Shown piece by piece: positions 15,924 through 22,776 of a stretch of DNA of 28,890 nt. Origin of the DNA: a virus. Position 1 is the stretch's first letter; each line of letters starts with the position of its first letter. Location of the stretch: IMG/VR virus record IMGVR_UViG_3300006736_000065, positions 1-28,890 of that record; one strand, given 5' to 3'. The position numbers and the translations under genes are program-made. The notes below the pieces were generated by a model. That model had not been told where the DNA came from. It made no database searches and saw only the letters and a list, made by a program, of their open reading frames with translations.

Positions 15924-17570
15924 ATGGATTCAAAAGAAATTAAATTTTTAAGAGAAAATGTATTTAACAAAAAAACAAATGATGTTTTCTCTATGACAAA
16001 AATGTTTGAGTTGTTAGAAGAGGTTATTGGTGAGTTTGGTCCGAACATGCTTTTTGAAAAGAAAGAATCACCGTATGCTCCTGGACCATTCTCTAAAAAG
16101 ACTCGTGCCGCGACACCTGTAGCAAAGATTACAGAAGCTTGGGGAAAAATAGGCCCCGACGATAGAGATATTATTGAACAATTTACTAAGAATTTAGGCG
16201 GCGAGACCAATACAGTTGAGGAAAAGATAACATTGATTGCTGACATTATCAATCCCAAAGAAGGGGAAACGAAAGCAGCGACGCTTGGTGAAATAATGAC
16301 AGTTATGATGGTTGTCCAAATTATGAATTCCATCTTAGGCGAATTTACTGAAGCTGCTGGTGGTTTTATTTTTGAGGGTTTTCTTGCTGGGCTGTTTGGC
16401 GGCCAGTCTGTTCAAATTACTGATCCAAAAGACCTCGCCGGCAACCCTGCAGGCCGCGTTGAAGTGGGCCCCGACGGGGAAGCTTCCGAAGTGGCGGGCA
16501 AACCAATCACAGATGTTGTGTTGGGTGGCCAACATTACTCTCTTAAGCTTTTGGGCCCAAAGACAGCTGTTAAGGGCTCTTTCACAAACATGATTCAGCA
16601 CTTTATTGATTACGATCATGTTGTTTATCTCGACGCCCGCCGACAAGGCTCAACTCTTCATTTTTCTGAATTTGATATTACCCTTGAAAAATTCTTAGAT
16701 GTTTTCTTTAGACCTTGGGCAAAGATTAAGCAGCTACAAAAGAAATACTCTACTTCTCAAAGCTTGACAAAAGCTCTTGATTCTTTTGGCAGAAAGGCAT
16801 GGAAAGTAAGCTTCGCAACTATGCCACTGACTAGAAAAGGCTTGGCACAACAAATTGGTATCTTCTCTACTAAAAGAGGATTTGATATAGTCGACGGGGC
16901 CCCAAGTAAAGAATTGGAAGCATTGCTTGCTGTTGATCCAAAATTATTAAAACCTTTTGGTCCATTCACGGTACATTACTCCGAAGAGAGATTTGGAGGC
17001 GCAAAACTTAAAAAACTATTCGGCTCTGCACGACAATTTAATGAAATTCAAGAAGCTCTTGCTGCGTTTAATGCGGGACAAATTGATCGTAAAGATATGA
17101 TTGCAAGATTGTTAGCACTCCCAGGCGCTGGAGGCGGGGGCAGTAGCGTAGAACAATTTATATTCACTGCCGAGCAAGTCAAAGAAATATCGAGTTATCG
17201 AGAGGTTGGAGTGCTAGAGTTAGGAGAGCCTGCTATGCAGAAAATATGGCTTGAGCACGGAGAGCTATTAAATGCTACCATGGCACCAGTTTATGAGACA
17301 TTGAACAGATTTACTGATAATGTAAATGAATACTTCTTGGCTAATGACAAGAGAAGGGGAGACCAGGCTGTTAATGATGCAGAAGACTTAGAAGCTGCTA
17401 CCTCCACTGCAGTCGAAGGCCTAGGCGCAGATCCCGGTCAGATGACTAAACAGCAAATTGCCGCTATGAATCGACGTACCAAGGCCCATGCGGCCACGTA
17501 CGGCGAGAGCCTAGATCGTGGGCTCTTCATCACAGACGAAGCGCTTGGAATCAACACCAGGAAGAAATAA
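15924..17570 (+). CDS. Large conserved phage protein, 548 aa, probably structural; possible nuclease-like core
   Basis: The N-terminal 120 residues are helical and charged. A hydrophobic, alanine/glycine-rich stretch follows (MTVMMVVQIMNSILGEF, then GGFIFEGFLAGLFGG). Next comes GKPITDVVLGGQHYSLKLLGP and KGSFTNMIQHF, then strand-rich sequence (VVYLDARRQGSTLHFSEFDITLEKF). From memory, similar proteins lie among head genes of marine T4-like phages. The D-x(n)-SLK and GS pattern recalls the PD-(D/E)xK nuclease fold, but the acidic residue before the Lys is Ser here, so activity is uncertain. The Gly-rich GAGGGGSS near 400 looks like a linker. A virion or assembly role is favoured by context. AGAGGG lies 8 nt before the ATG. 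Confidence 0.72.
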   Translation: MDSKEIKFLRENVFNKKTNDVFSMTKMFELLEEVIGEFGPNMLFEKKESPYAPGPFSKKTRAATPVAKITEAWGKIGPDDRDIIEQFTKNLGGETNTVEEKITLIADIINPKEGETKAATLGEIMTVMMVVQIMNSILGEFTEAAGGFIFEGFLAGLFGGQSVQITDPKDLAGNPAGRVEVGPDGEASEVAGKPITDVVLGGQHYSLKLLGPKTAVKGSFTNMIQHFIDYDHVVYLDARRQGSTLHFSEFDITLEKFLDVFFRPWAKIKQLQKKYSTSQSLTKALDSFGRKAWKVSFATMPLTRKGLAQQIGIFSTKRGFDIVDGAPSKELEALLAVDPKLLKPFGPFTVHYSEERFGGAKLKKLFGSARQFNEIQEALAAFNAGQIDRKDMIARLLALPGAGGGGSSVEQFIFTAEQVKEISSYREVGVLELGEPAMQKIWLEHGELLNATMAPVYETLNRFTDNVNEYFLANDKRRGDQAVNDAEDLEAATSTAVEGLGADPGQMTKQQIAAMNRRTKAHAATYGESLDRGLFITDEALGINTRKK

Positions 17571-17585
17571 TTATTTAACATTCTC

Positions 17586-17613
17586 TTGATTTCGTTTATA
17601 ATGTTATTAAATT
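17586..17613 (+). promoter_or_regulatory. Putative promoter of groEL sharing a 12-bp element with hsp20
   Basis: TTGATT (17586-17591) and TAAATT (17608-17613) are 16 nt apart. The -10 box is weak (4 of 6), but the -35 lies within TTCTCTTGATTT (17581-17592), which is repeated exactly in front of the Hsp20 gene at 20670-20681. The -10 to start distance is about 18 nt, with AGAGG in between. Confidence 0.55.
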
Positions 17614-17631
17614 ACTATACAGAGGTATATG

Positions 17632-19197
17632 ATGGCAAAGATTTACTCTGATGGCAAGAGCCTTCAAGAAAGTATTTTAAATGGCGTCAATAAATTAGCT
17701 GATAACGTGGCTTCGACGCTTGGACCACGAGGTCGCAACGTCATTATTCATGTTAAAGGTAAAAACCCCATCGTTACAAAAGATGGCGTAACTGTCGCTA
17801 AGTTTGTTGACTTCGAAGATGAATTTGAAAACGTTGGAGCACAGATTATTAAACAAGTTGCTTCTGAGACAAACAATTTAGCTGGTGACGGTACTACTAC
17901 TTCTACGGTACTTGCTCGTGGAATCTTAAATAATACACAAAAATACATTGCAGCCGGCGCGTCTCCTGTGGAGCTAAAGAGAGGGATGGATAAAGCCTTG
18001 GAAGAAATTGTCAAGAAGATTGAAGAGATCTCCAGACCCATCCAAACTCAAGAAGAAATTGAACACGTAGCTACAATCTCTGCTAATGGAGACAAGTCGA
18101 TTGGCAAGTTAATCTCGATGGCTGTCGACCAAGCTGGACACGACGGCGCCATCTCCATTGAAGAAGCCAAATCAATGGAAACCACACTAGATGTGACGGA
18201 GGGATTTAGATTTGATTCTGGATATTTTGCTAATGCCTTTGTTAACAATGAACGACGCGTCGCGGTCGAGCACGATGGTGCTTATATCCTTGTGACTGAT
18301 TATAAATTGGATACAGTACAAGAGATTCTACCGGCGCTGGAGTTGGTTGCTCGCGAGTCGAAACCCTTTGTTATTATTGCTGAAGAGGTCGAAGGACAAG
18401 CCCTTGCAGCGCTAATTATGAATGCCATGCGCGGCACTATGAAGGTTGCTGCAGTGAAGGCCCCTCGTTATGGCCAAGAGCGCCACAACATACTAAAAGA
18501 CCTGGCTCTAGCCGTAGGCGCAACTTTTGTTAGCAGAGAGTCTGGAAAGAAGCTAAGTGATATTAAATTAACTGATTTGGGCGAATGCAAAAAGATTGAA
18601 GTTTTAAAATACAGCACCACGATAGTCGGCGGTAATTCTGATTGGGAAGAGATTGACAAAAGAGTCGAATCTCTTAAAGAGGAAATCAGACAAATTGATG
18701 ATATCGCGGAATGTGAAAGAATACAAGAAAGAATAACTCGTTTGATCAGCGGCGTGGCTATAATTAAGGTAGGCGCTGCGACTGAAGTCGAGATGCTAGA
18801 AAAGAAATATCGAGTAGAAGATGCTCTAGAGGCGGTTAAATCTGCCTTAGAAGAGGGTATTGTTCCTGGCGGCGGGGTCGTGTTGGCTCGTTGCAAAGAC
18901 TTTAAAGTTGAAGTTGATAATGAAGATCAAAAATACGGAGCCGAGATTATAAGAAAATCTCTCGAATCGCCAATAAGACAAATGGCTCTCAACGCTGATG
19001 AATCTCCTGATTTGATTTTAAGTCTTGTCGAAAACGAGATGGGCAACTGCGGTTGGGATTATATTAGTAATAAAATGGTAGATATGATTGAAAGCGGGAT
19101 TACAGACCCAGCGAAGGTTACTCGTGTAGCACTTCAAAACGCTGTAAGTGCTGCTTCTATTTTAATCACCACCGGTCATGCAATTGTGGAGGTATAA
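17632..19197 (+). CDS. groEL: Chaperonin GroEL
   Basis: The 521-residue protein is a full-length group I chaperonin that folds proteins in an ATP-driven double ring. Visible motifs are LGPRGRNV (30-37), TKDGVTVAK with Asp51, AGDGTTTSTVLAR with Asp86, APRYGQER in the apical domain, and RVEDALEAVKSALEEGIVPGGGV with the ATP-hydrolysis Asp. The C-terminal GGM-type tail of cellular GroEL is missing; the protein ends at HAIVEV. The ATG at 17632, 6 nt after AGAGG, is preferred to the adjacent ATG at 17629. The GroES-like gene is 12 kb upstream, not in the same operon, unlike most bacteria. Likely clients are capsid proteins. Confidence 0.97.
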   Translation: MAKIYSDGKSLQESILNGVNKLADNVASTLGPRGRNVIIHVKGKNPIVTKDGVTVAKFVDFEDEFENVGAQIIKQVASETNNLAGDGTTTSTVLARGILNNTQKYIAAGASPVELKRGMDKALEEIVKKIEEISRPIQTQEEIEHVATISANGDKSIGKLISMAVDQAGHDGAISIEEAKSMETTLDVTEGFRFDSGYFANAFVNNERRVAVEHDGAYILVTDYKLDTVQEILPALELVARESKPFVIIAEEVEGQALAALIMNAMRGTMKVAAVKAPRYGQERHNILKDLALAVGATFVSRESGKKLSDIKLTDLGECKKIEVLKYSTTIVGGNSDWEEIDKRVESLKEEIRQIDDIAECERIQERITRLISGVAIIKVGAATEVEMLEKKYRVEDALEAVKSALEEGIVPGGGVVLARCKDFKVEVDNEDQKYGAEIIRKSLESPIRQMALNADESPDLILSLVENEMGNCGWDYISNKMVDMIESGITDPAKVTRVALQNAVSAASILITTGHAIVEV

Positions 19198-19199
19198 CA

Positions 19200-19526
19200 A
19201 TGCGCGTTAAATTAAATTATTCACTGGAAATGGAAGAAGTACCAGAACTAATTGAAAGTATGGTTGCTCGTGTTAGAAAAGAATTGGTATCTTGTTTGTC
19301 TAAGAACTTTGATATTAACAATCCTAGAGAATTTATTGCAAATGCTGAAGAAGTTCGTGCTAGTTTGTTTGGTATCGATTCAACAATGGACGAATGTACT
19401 AAGATTTTATCTGGGTTTATCCAAAGACACATGCAAGCAGTATCACAATCTGAAGAACAACCAGAAGCAACACCTAAAGAAGAGGAAGAGCAACAAGAAG
19501 CTTCAGAAGATACAGAAGATGCGTAA
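19200..19526 (+). CDS. Hypothetical protein, 108 aa, acidic C-terminus
   Basis: The gene begins 2 nt after the groEL stop and is very likely in the same transcript; its ribosome site (GGAGG) lies within the end of groEL. The N-terminal strand (RVKLNYSLEMEEVPELIESMV) and a helical middle are followed by a Glu/Gln-rich tail (EEQPEATPKEEEEQQEASEDTEDA) that should be disordered. Two Cys residues lie at about 32 and 66. I do not recognise the family. Its place next to groEL is no proof of a chaperone role. The 3' end overlaps the next gene by 8 nt. Confidence 0.75.
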   Translation: MRVKLNYSLEMEEVPELIESMVARVRKELVSCLSKNFDINNPREFIANAEEVRASLFGIDSTMDECTKILSGFIQRHMQAVSQSEEQPEATPKEEEEQQEASEDTEDA

Positions 19527-19749
19527 AGAAGGAGATTTAGTACATGTACCGTCTGGCGTGGACTTATATCTTATTGAAGACCAGGACATTAAAAAGGTTC
19601 GTACGCTGGAAGAACCTAAGAAACTTTTAATTGTACCCAAGAAAGCAAAACAAGCTAAAACAAATGTATCAGAATCTCTTTGTCGAGTTTTTTATGATAA
19701 TGAATTTTGGTATGTAAAAATTACTGATACTTATTTAATGGAGAAATAA
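19519..19749 (+). CDS. Small GDLV-type protein, 76 aa
   Basis: The reading frame is open from far upstream, but the upstream part is the shadow of the preceding gene. The start at ATG 19519 gives MRKEGDLVHVPSGVDLYLI, matching the MKVGDLV openings of other short proteins at 26344, 26529, 27290 and 28618. The rest is strand-rich with a lysine stretch (KKLLIVPKKAKQAK) and ends CRVFYDNEFWYVKITDTYLMEK, consistent with a small SH3-like barrel. Overlap of 8 nt with the preceding gene suggests coupled translation. Function is unknown. Confidence 0.75.
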   Translation: MRKEGDLVHVPSGVDLYLIEDQDIKKVRTLEEPKKLLIVPKKAKQAKTNVSESLCRVFYDNEFWYVKITDTYLMEK

Positions 19750-20073
19750 ATGAATTTGATTGAATTAGTGGAGATCCACTCTAAAGGAAAACAATATAAT
19801 CCAAAAACAGAAAATTGTGATGTAGAGTATTCGTTACGTGTGGTATATGTTAATCCTGCATATATAGGTATGATTCGTGAAGATGAGATGCATACCCGAC
19901 TTCATAAAAATGGGAATTTAATTGATGGTTTGAACGAAGGCCAAGATTTTTCAAAATTATTTTTAGAATATTCTAAAAACTCACCCGCATCACTTACTGT
20001 CGTAGGGAACCCAGAAACAATAATTGAAAAGATTAAAGGGAATGCCGATGGCAATGTATATCCTCTTTGTTAA
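19750..20073 (+). CDS. Hypothetical protein, 107 aa
   Basis: The ATG directly follows the previous stop codon, with GGAG 6-9 nt before it. The protein reads as strands and loops: SLRVVYVNPAYIGMIREDE in the middle and SPASLTVVGNPETIIEKIKG near the end. The pattern VxVNPxxI is one I associate with small conserved phage proteins of unknown role, but I cannot name the family. There is no membrane segment or metal motif. The last 26 nt overlap the glutaredoxin gene. Confidence 0.72.
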   Translation: MNLIELVEIHSKGKQYNPKTENCDVEYSLRVVYVNPAYIGMIREDEMHTRLHKNGNLIDGLNEGQDFSKLFLEYSKNSPASLTVVGNPETIIEKIKGNADGNVYPLC

Positions 20074-20293
20074 GAAAAAATGTTGCTACTGTATTAAGGC
20101 AGAAAAGCTTTTACAGGAGAAACAGCTTCAATATAAAAAAGTTCTTTTTGAAGAAGATCAAAAGTCCGTCTTGAACGAAATAAAGGATGCGTTGGATTAT
20201 AAAACAGTACCTATGATTTTTAAGCGCCTAGAAAAAGAAGTTAAGTTTATTGGCGGCTATAGCGATTTAGAGAATTATTTAGATAATGGCTGA
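20048..20293 (+). CDS. Glutaredoxin-like thiol-disulfide protein
   Basis: The 81-residue protein has the thioredoxin fold of glutaredoxins: a first strand MYILFVKKK, the active-site CCYC (Cys12 and Cys15, in place of CPYC), a helix, then KTVPMIF with the cis-Pro at 55, and FIGGYSDLENYL matching the GGxxdl helix. It could keep the ribonucleotide reductase C-terminal cysteines reduced or act in general redox balance. Of several in-frame ATGs, 20048 is chosen because AAAGGG lies 7 nt before it and the first strand follows directly. It overlaps the upstream gene by 26 nt and the downstream gene by 8 nt. Confidence 0.9.
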   Translation: MAMYILFVKKKCCYCIKAEKLLQEKQLQYKKVLFEEDQKSVLNEIKDALDYKTVPMIFKRLEKEVKFIGGYSDLENYLDNG

Positions 20294-20660
20294 TCAGGTA
20301 AAAGACGAACCTCTAGTATTTGCTATACCCATAACATATGTCAATCTTATATTACAAGAGTGTGATGAACAAATTTCTGTATTTGGCTCTTTGGTAGAAA
20401 GCTGCTTGGATAAAAGCCAAAAATATATTTGGTGCAGCGATCAATATTTGATATTTTACTATGAATCTCTTTTTACAAATCTTAAACTAAAAGAATTATT
20501 TGAAAAAGAATTAAATGATCTAGTTTTTATAAGAGGTAAAACAGGCGAAGAGTTGATAGTATTAAGAGAAACCTTACAGATGATCGAAGCGCTTTTGCTA
20601 GCTCGTTATCACACAGCTTCTGAGTTGAAAAGATTATCTTTATCAACTTCTTTAAATTAA
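20286..20660 (+). CDS. Hypothetical protein, 124 aa
   Basis: The product is helical and mixed in charge, with hydrophobic positions spaced as in a soluble helical bundle (PITYVNLILQECDEQISVFGSLVESCLDK; EELIVLRETLQMIEALLLARY). There is no signal, membrane segment or catalytic motif that I recognise. The gene overlaps the glutaredoxin gene by 8 nt and is the last of the run before the hsp20 promoter. No terminator is visible between its stop and that promoter. Confidence 0.7.
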   Translation: MADQVKDEPLVFAIPITYVNLILQECDEQISVFGSLVESCLDKSQKYIWCSDQYLIFYYESLFTNLKLKELFEKELNDLVFIRGKTGEELIVLRETLQMIEALLLARYHTASELKRLSLSTSLN

Positions 20661-20674
20661 TATTGTTTTTTCTC

Positions 20675-20702
20675 TTGATTTAAACTTTGACGTGTTTATT
20701 AT
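20675..20702 (+). promoter_or_regulatory. Sigma-70-like promoter of hsp20
   Basis: TTGATT (20675-20680) and TATTAT (20697-20702) lie 16 nt apart. The -35 box is inside TTCTCTTGATTT, identical to the element before groEL. The predicted transcript start (about 20708-20710) coincides with the first base of a strong hairpin. Confidence 0.7.
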
Positions 20703-20707
20703 ATCCA

Positions 20708-20742
20708 TATCACAGGTATTGCCTTACGGAATATGTGTGATA
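20708..20742 (+). promoter_or_regulatory. 5'-terminal stem-loop in the hsp20 leader
   Basis: TATCACA (20708-20714) pairs with TGTGATA (20736-20742). Inside it, TATT and CC (with one bulged G) pair with GG and AATA around a TTAC loop, giving about 13 pairs plus one wobble. The AAGGAG ribosome site at 20758-20763 lies outside the hairpin. It therefore looks more like an mRNA-stabilising 5' cap structure or protein-binding site than a classic ribosome-site-hiding thermometer. Confidence 0.6.
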
Positions 20743-20770
20743 AGTTACTTGCTTAAAAAGGAGAAATAAT

Positions 20771-21202
20771 ATGAATACTGCAATGACAACTTACCGACCG
20801 GGCCTTCTTGGCCGAAGCGTTTTCGACGACGCATTTAACAACTTTTTCACGGATTTTCCGCGTCACATGCGTCAATCAACACGGGGATATCCCGTCGCTG
20901 ATATTTACCGCAATGAAGAAGGCAGCACTGTAATGGAGTTCGCACTGGCTGGTTTTACTAGAGACGAATTGAATGTCGATGTACAACCAGATAAGCGGTC
21001 CATCACGGTTTCTGCTGCTTCTTCGATTGGAGATGAAAATGACTCTCGACGCATCGCCAGACGTAGTTTTACCAAAACATACGTTAATTATGATGACAAC
21101 CTTGATCTTTCACAAGCACGTGCCGGGTTTGAAAATGGCTTGCTTACCGTGACGGTGCCGCAGCGCCCTGAAGTCAGGCCTGTGACAATCAGCATTAAGT
21201 AG
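20771..21202 (+). CDS. Hsp20 / alpha-crystallin family small heat-shock protein
   Basis: The 143-residue protein contains the alpha-crystallin domain: PVADIYRNEEGSTVMEFALAGFTRDELNVDV, the strand ITVSAASS, and the hallmark FENGLLTVTVPQRP. A C-terminal ISI supplies the IxI motif that docks between subunits. The N-terminal arm (FDDAFNNFFTDFPRH) is typical for oligomer formation. It holds unfolding proteins without ATP, for transfer to chaperonins; similar proteins occur in cyanophages. It has its own promoter and a structured leader, and AAGGAG sits 7 nt before the ATG. It shows visibly more GC-rich codons (CGC, GGC, CCG) than nearby genes, which may reflect high expression or later acquisition. 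Confidence 0.95.
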   Translation: MNTAMTTYRPGLLGRSVFDDAFNNFFTDFPRHMRQSTRGYPVADIYRNEEGSTVMEFALAGFTRDELNVDVQPDKRSITVSAASSIGDENDSRRIARRSFTKTYVNYDDNLDLSQARAGFENGLLTVTVPQRPEVRPVTISIK

Positions 21203-21262
21203 TTTTTTTAAAAAAAGCAACTATTACAACACTTTTCAGTTGTTTGGTATATAGTTAAAAGT

Positions 21263-21290
21263 GTGGGTGCGAAATAATTTTCGCACCCAC
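21263..21290 (+). other. Perfect 12-bp hairpin after hsp20, without T tract
   Basis: GTGGGTGCGAAA (21263-21274) pairs perfectly with TTTCGCACCCAC (21279-21290) around a TAAT loop. CTCGACG follows, so there is no U tract and it is not a standard intrinsic terminator. It could be a 3' stabiliser, a processing site or a protein-binding site. It sits in the 116-nt gap between hsp20 and the PAP2 gene, which also holds a T7A7 run at 21203-21216. Confidence 0.8.
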
Positions 21291-21318
21291 CTCGACGTAC
21301 CTTTGGTAGGGAAGCTGT

Positions 21319-21921
21319 ATGCCCGTAAAAAGGAAATTACCATACATTATAAGTGTAATAATTTTATGGGCGCTATCCTATTGCTTAATACAGTTTTTCA
21401 TCACCGGCAGCGATAATAGCTTTTTACTACCGGTCGACCAGCAGATTCCATTTATTCCAGAGTTTATTTGGATTTATCATTCTTTAGCTCCGGTCTTGAT
21501 AATCACGATGATTTGGATGGTAAAAACTCGCCAAAACTTTTTCAATATGTTTTGGGCCTGCATCGCAGCAAGCATTATAATGAATGTATTTTATATTATG
21601 ATGCCGTGTTTTTACCCACGAATCGCGCTTGAAGCTTCAACTTTATCTGAAATTTTAGTTCAAGCAACCAGATATATAGATGATGCTCATAATACTTTAC
21701 CATCTGGTCATGTAACTTTTGCATGGCTAACTTTGTTAGCATTTATAAATTGTAGTAACTTTACAAGTTCTCGATTTTTAAGATTTTTTTATATAAGCTG
21801 GACGGTTTTGATTTCTGTATCAACTCTTGCTTTGAAACAACATTATGTGGTTGATGTAGCATCGGGCATCACTTTGGCCTTTCTAAGTTTTTATAGCGTA
21901 CGCTATTTACTTAATCGTTAA
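21319..21921 (+). CDS. PAP2-family membrane phosphatase
   Basis: The 200-residue protein has about five or six hydrophobic segments and the PAP2 motifs in order: a degenerate first block (MPCFYPR), LPSGHVTFAW as motif 2 with its His, and STLALKQHYVVDVASG as motif 3 with His and Asp. In motif 3 the usual SR is ST, as seen in the PAP2_3/Aur1-like branch. The family dephosphorylates lipid phosphates such as phosphatidic acid or undecaprenyl diphosphate, at the membrane. A phage could use it to alter host envelope metabolism or lysis timing, which is speculation. ATG 21319 lies 8 nt after GTAGGGAAG. Confidence 0.88.
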   Translation: MPVKRKLPYIISVIILWALSYCLIQFFITGSDNSFLLPVDQQIPFIPEFIWIYHSLAPVLIITMIWMVKTRQNFFNMFWACIAASIIMNVFYIMMPCFYPRIALEASTLSEILVQATRYIDDAHNTLPSGHVTFAWLTLLAFINCSNFTSSRFLRFFYISWTVLISVSTLALKQHYVVDVASGITLAFLSFYSVRYLLNR

Positions 21922-21935
21922 ACGATCTTCTTTAT

Positions 21936-21943
21936 ACTATTTA
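21936..21943 (+). promoter_or_regulatory. ACTATTTA motif upstream of peptide deformylase gene
   Basis: This is an exact copy of the octamer also found at 14193, 28244 and 28819. It lies 66 nt before the start of the def gene. A TATAAT at 21967-21972 is closer to the gene but has no clear -35 box at 16-18 nt. The motif may be a late-promoter -10 element; evidence is recurrence only. Confidence 0.35.
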
Positions 21944-22009
21944 CAATATAGCAGTGGAGAGGGTTGTATAATAGATTTGTTGAGGTTTTAGCTGTCAGGA
22001 GATAGCCGC

Positions 22010-22453
22010 TTGATTATAAAGAAAAAAAATGTACTCAGCAAACCAACAAAAAAATGTGAATCTGTCATGGAAGGACGCATGCTTGGAGAACGGTTATTAG
22101 AAGTTTTAGCACAGACTAGAGATGGCGTCGGCCTGGCAGCAAATCAAATTGGTGTTAATCTGAGTGTGTGCGTTGTTAAAGTTAATAAACCTCTAGTTCT
22201 TATCAACCCGAAGATCGTAGGAAAATTTGGAAAAACTTTTTTTCAAGAAGCTTGCCTTTCCTTCCCAGGTGATTATATTGTAACTGAACGCTGGACAGAT
22301 ATAATTGTTCAGGAAGACAATTACAAAAAACAGCTTATTTTTTCTTTTGAAAAAGATGCTTTAGAATGTGTATGTGTTCAACACGAAATCGATCATCTTA
22401 ATGGTTTAACCATGTTTGATCGGCAAGTCAATACGGAGATTTTTGATGGCTAA
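22010..22453 (+). CDS. def: Peptide deformylase
   Basis: The 147-residue metallo-enzyme removes formyl groups from new proteins. Its three motifs are complete: GVGLAANQIG (39-48, with Gln46), EACLSFPG (80-87, Cys82 metal ligand; Ala instead of the usual Gly), and QHEIDHLNG (124-132, with His125, catalytic Glu126 and His129). It lacks the C-terminal helix of long bacterial forms, as do other viral deformylases. The start is TTG, 8 nt after AGGAG; no upstream ATG fits. It overlaps the next small gene by 8 nt. In cyanophages such enzymes are thought to help maturation of fast-turnover host proteins; whether this applies here is unknown. Confidence 0.95.
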   Translation: MIIKKKNVLSKPTKKCESVMEGRMLGERLLEVLAQTRDGVGLAANQIGVNLSVCVVKVNKPLVLINPKIVGKFGKTFFQEACLSFPGDYIVTERWTDIIVQEDNYKKQLIFSFEKDALECVCVQHEIDHLNGLTMFDRQVNTEIFDG

Positions 22454-22604
22454 TCTAAAAGGCAACAGAAAAGTTGCATCACCAAAAAAGAAAACCAGCC
22501 AAGGGCTTGGTAAGTATAGTAAATTTGGTAATAAGGGCGGCGGACCGGGCGGCTCAACAACTGGTAAAACTTATCGAAAAAAGTATAGGGGCCAGGGGAA
22601 GTGA
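22446..22604 (+). CDS. Small basic Gly/Lys-rich protein, 52 aa
   Basis: ATG 22446 overlaps the end of the deformylase gene and gives MANLKGNRKVASPKKKTSQG followed by a Gly-rich GNKGGGPGGSTTG and a basic KTYRKKYRGQGK tail. The protein is highly positive and probably disordered. It may bind nucleic acid, perhaps packaged DNA. From memory similar short proteins recur in marine T4-like phages, without known function. A longer in-frame start at 22416 would lie inside def and is not preferred. Confidence 0.75.
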   Translation: MANLKGNRKVASPKKKTSQGLGKYSKFGNKGGGPGGSTTGKTYRKKYRGQGK

Positions 22605-22741
22605 GCGAACGACCTTTTCTAGAATTACCGCTACCTCCTCCGCGCCCTCCATTTGATTGGGAGCACACTAAGGTCGATAAAGAAGGCCAACCCCAAGAAG
22701 AAGAGAAGAAAGAAGAAAGAGTTATAATTATTCAATTATAA
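22601..22741 (+). CDS. Small proline-rich protein ending RVIIIQL, 46 aa
   Basis: A GTG start overlaps the previous stop (GTGA), with CAGGGGAA just upstream. The product begins SERPFLELPLPPPRPPFDWE, continues with a Glu/Lys-rich stretch (EEEKKEERV) and ends VIIIQL. Similar short proteins with an acidic middle and a hydrophobic RVIIIxL end appear, as far as I recall, in T4-like marine phages; their role is unknown. The tight overlap and conserved-looking ends argue that it is a real gene despite its size. Confidence 0.7.
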   Translation: MSERPFLELPLPPPRPPFDWEHTKVDKEGQPQEEEKKEERVIIIQL

Positions 22742-22776
22742 AATAATTTGTTTTTCTTAAAAAAAGGAGCTGCATA

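Noticed and set aside
15905-16333. 142-residue hydrophobic open frame on the - strand
   Set aside because: It lies opposite the 548-residue protein gene, which has a good ribosome site and consistent protein features; no promoter or neighbouring - strand genes exist.
18468-18896. 142-residue open frame on the - strand
   Set aside because: It is the reverse of the well-conserved GroEL sequence.
19252-19518. Longer N-terminus for the small gene ending at 19749
   Set aside because: The extension overlaps almost the whole preceding gene in another frame, and the start at 19519 gives the GDLV opening shared with other proteins.
20670-20710. Sigma-32 heat-shock promoter for hsp20
   Set aside because: CTTGAT resembles the sigma-32 -35 box, but the CCATAT that could be a -10 is about 25 nt away, too far; TTGATT-16-TATTAT fits sigma-70 better.
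21219-21264. Pseudoknot formed by AACTAT/ATAGTT and ACACTTTT/AAAAGTGT
   Set aside because: The second strands are directly adjacent, leaving no loop to cross the first stem, so a standard H-type pseudoknot is not feasible.
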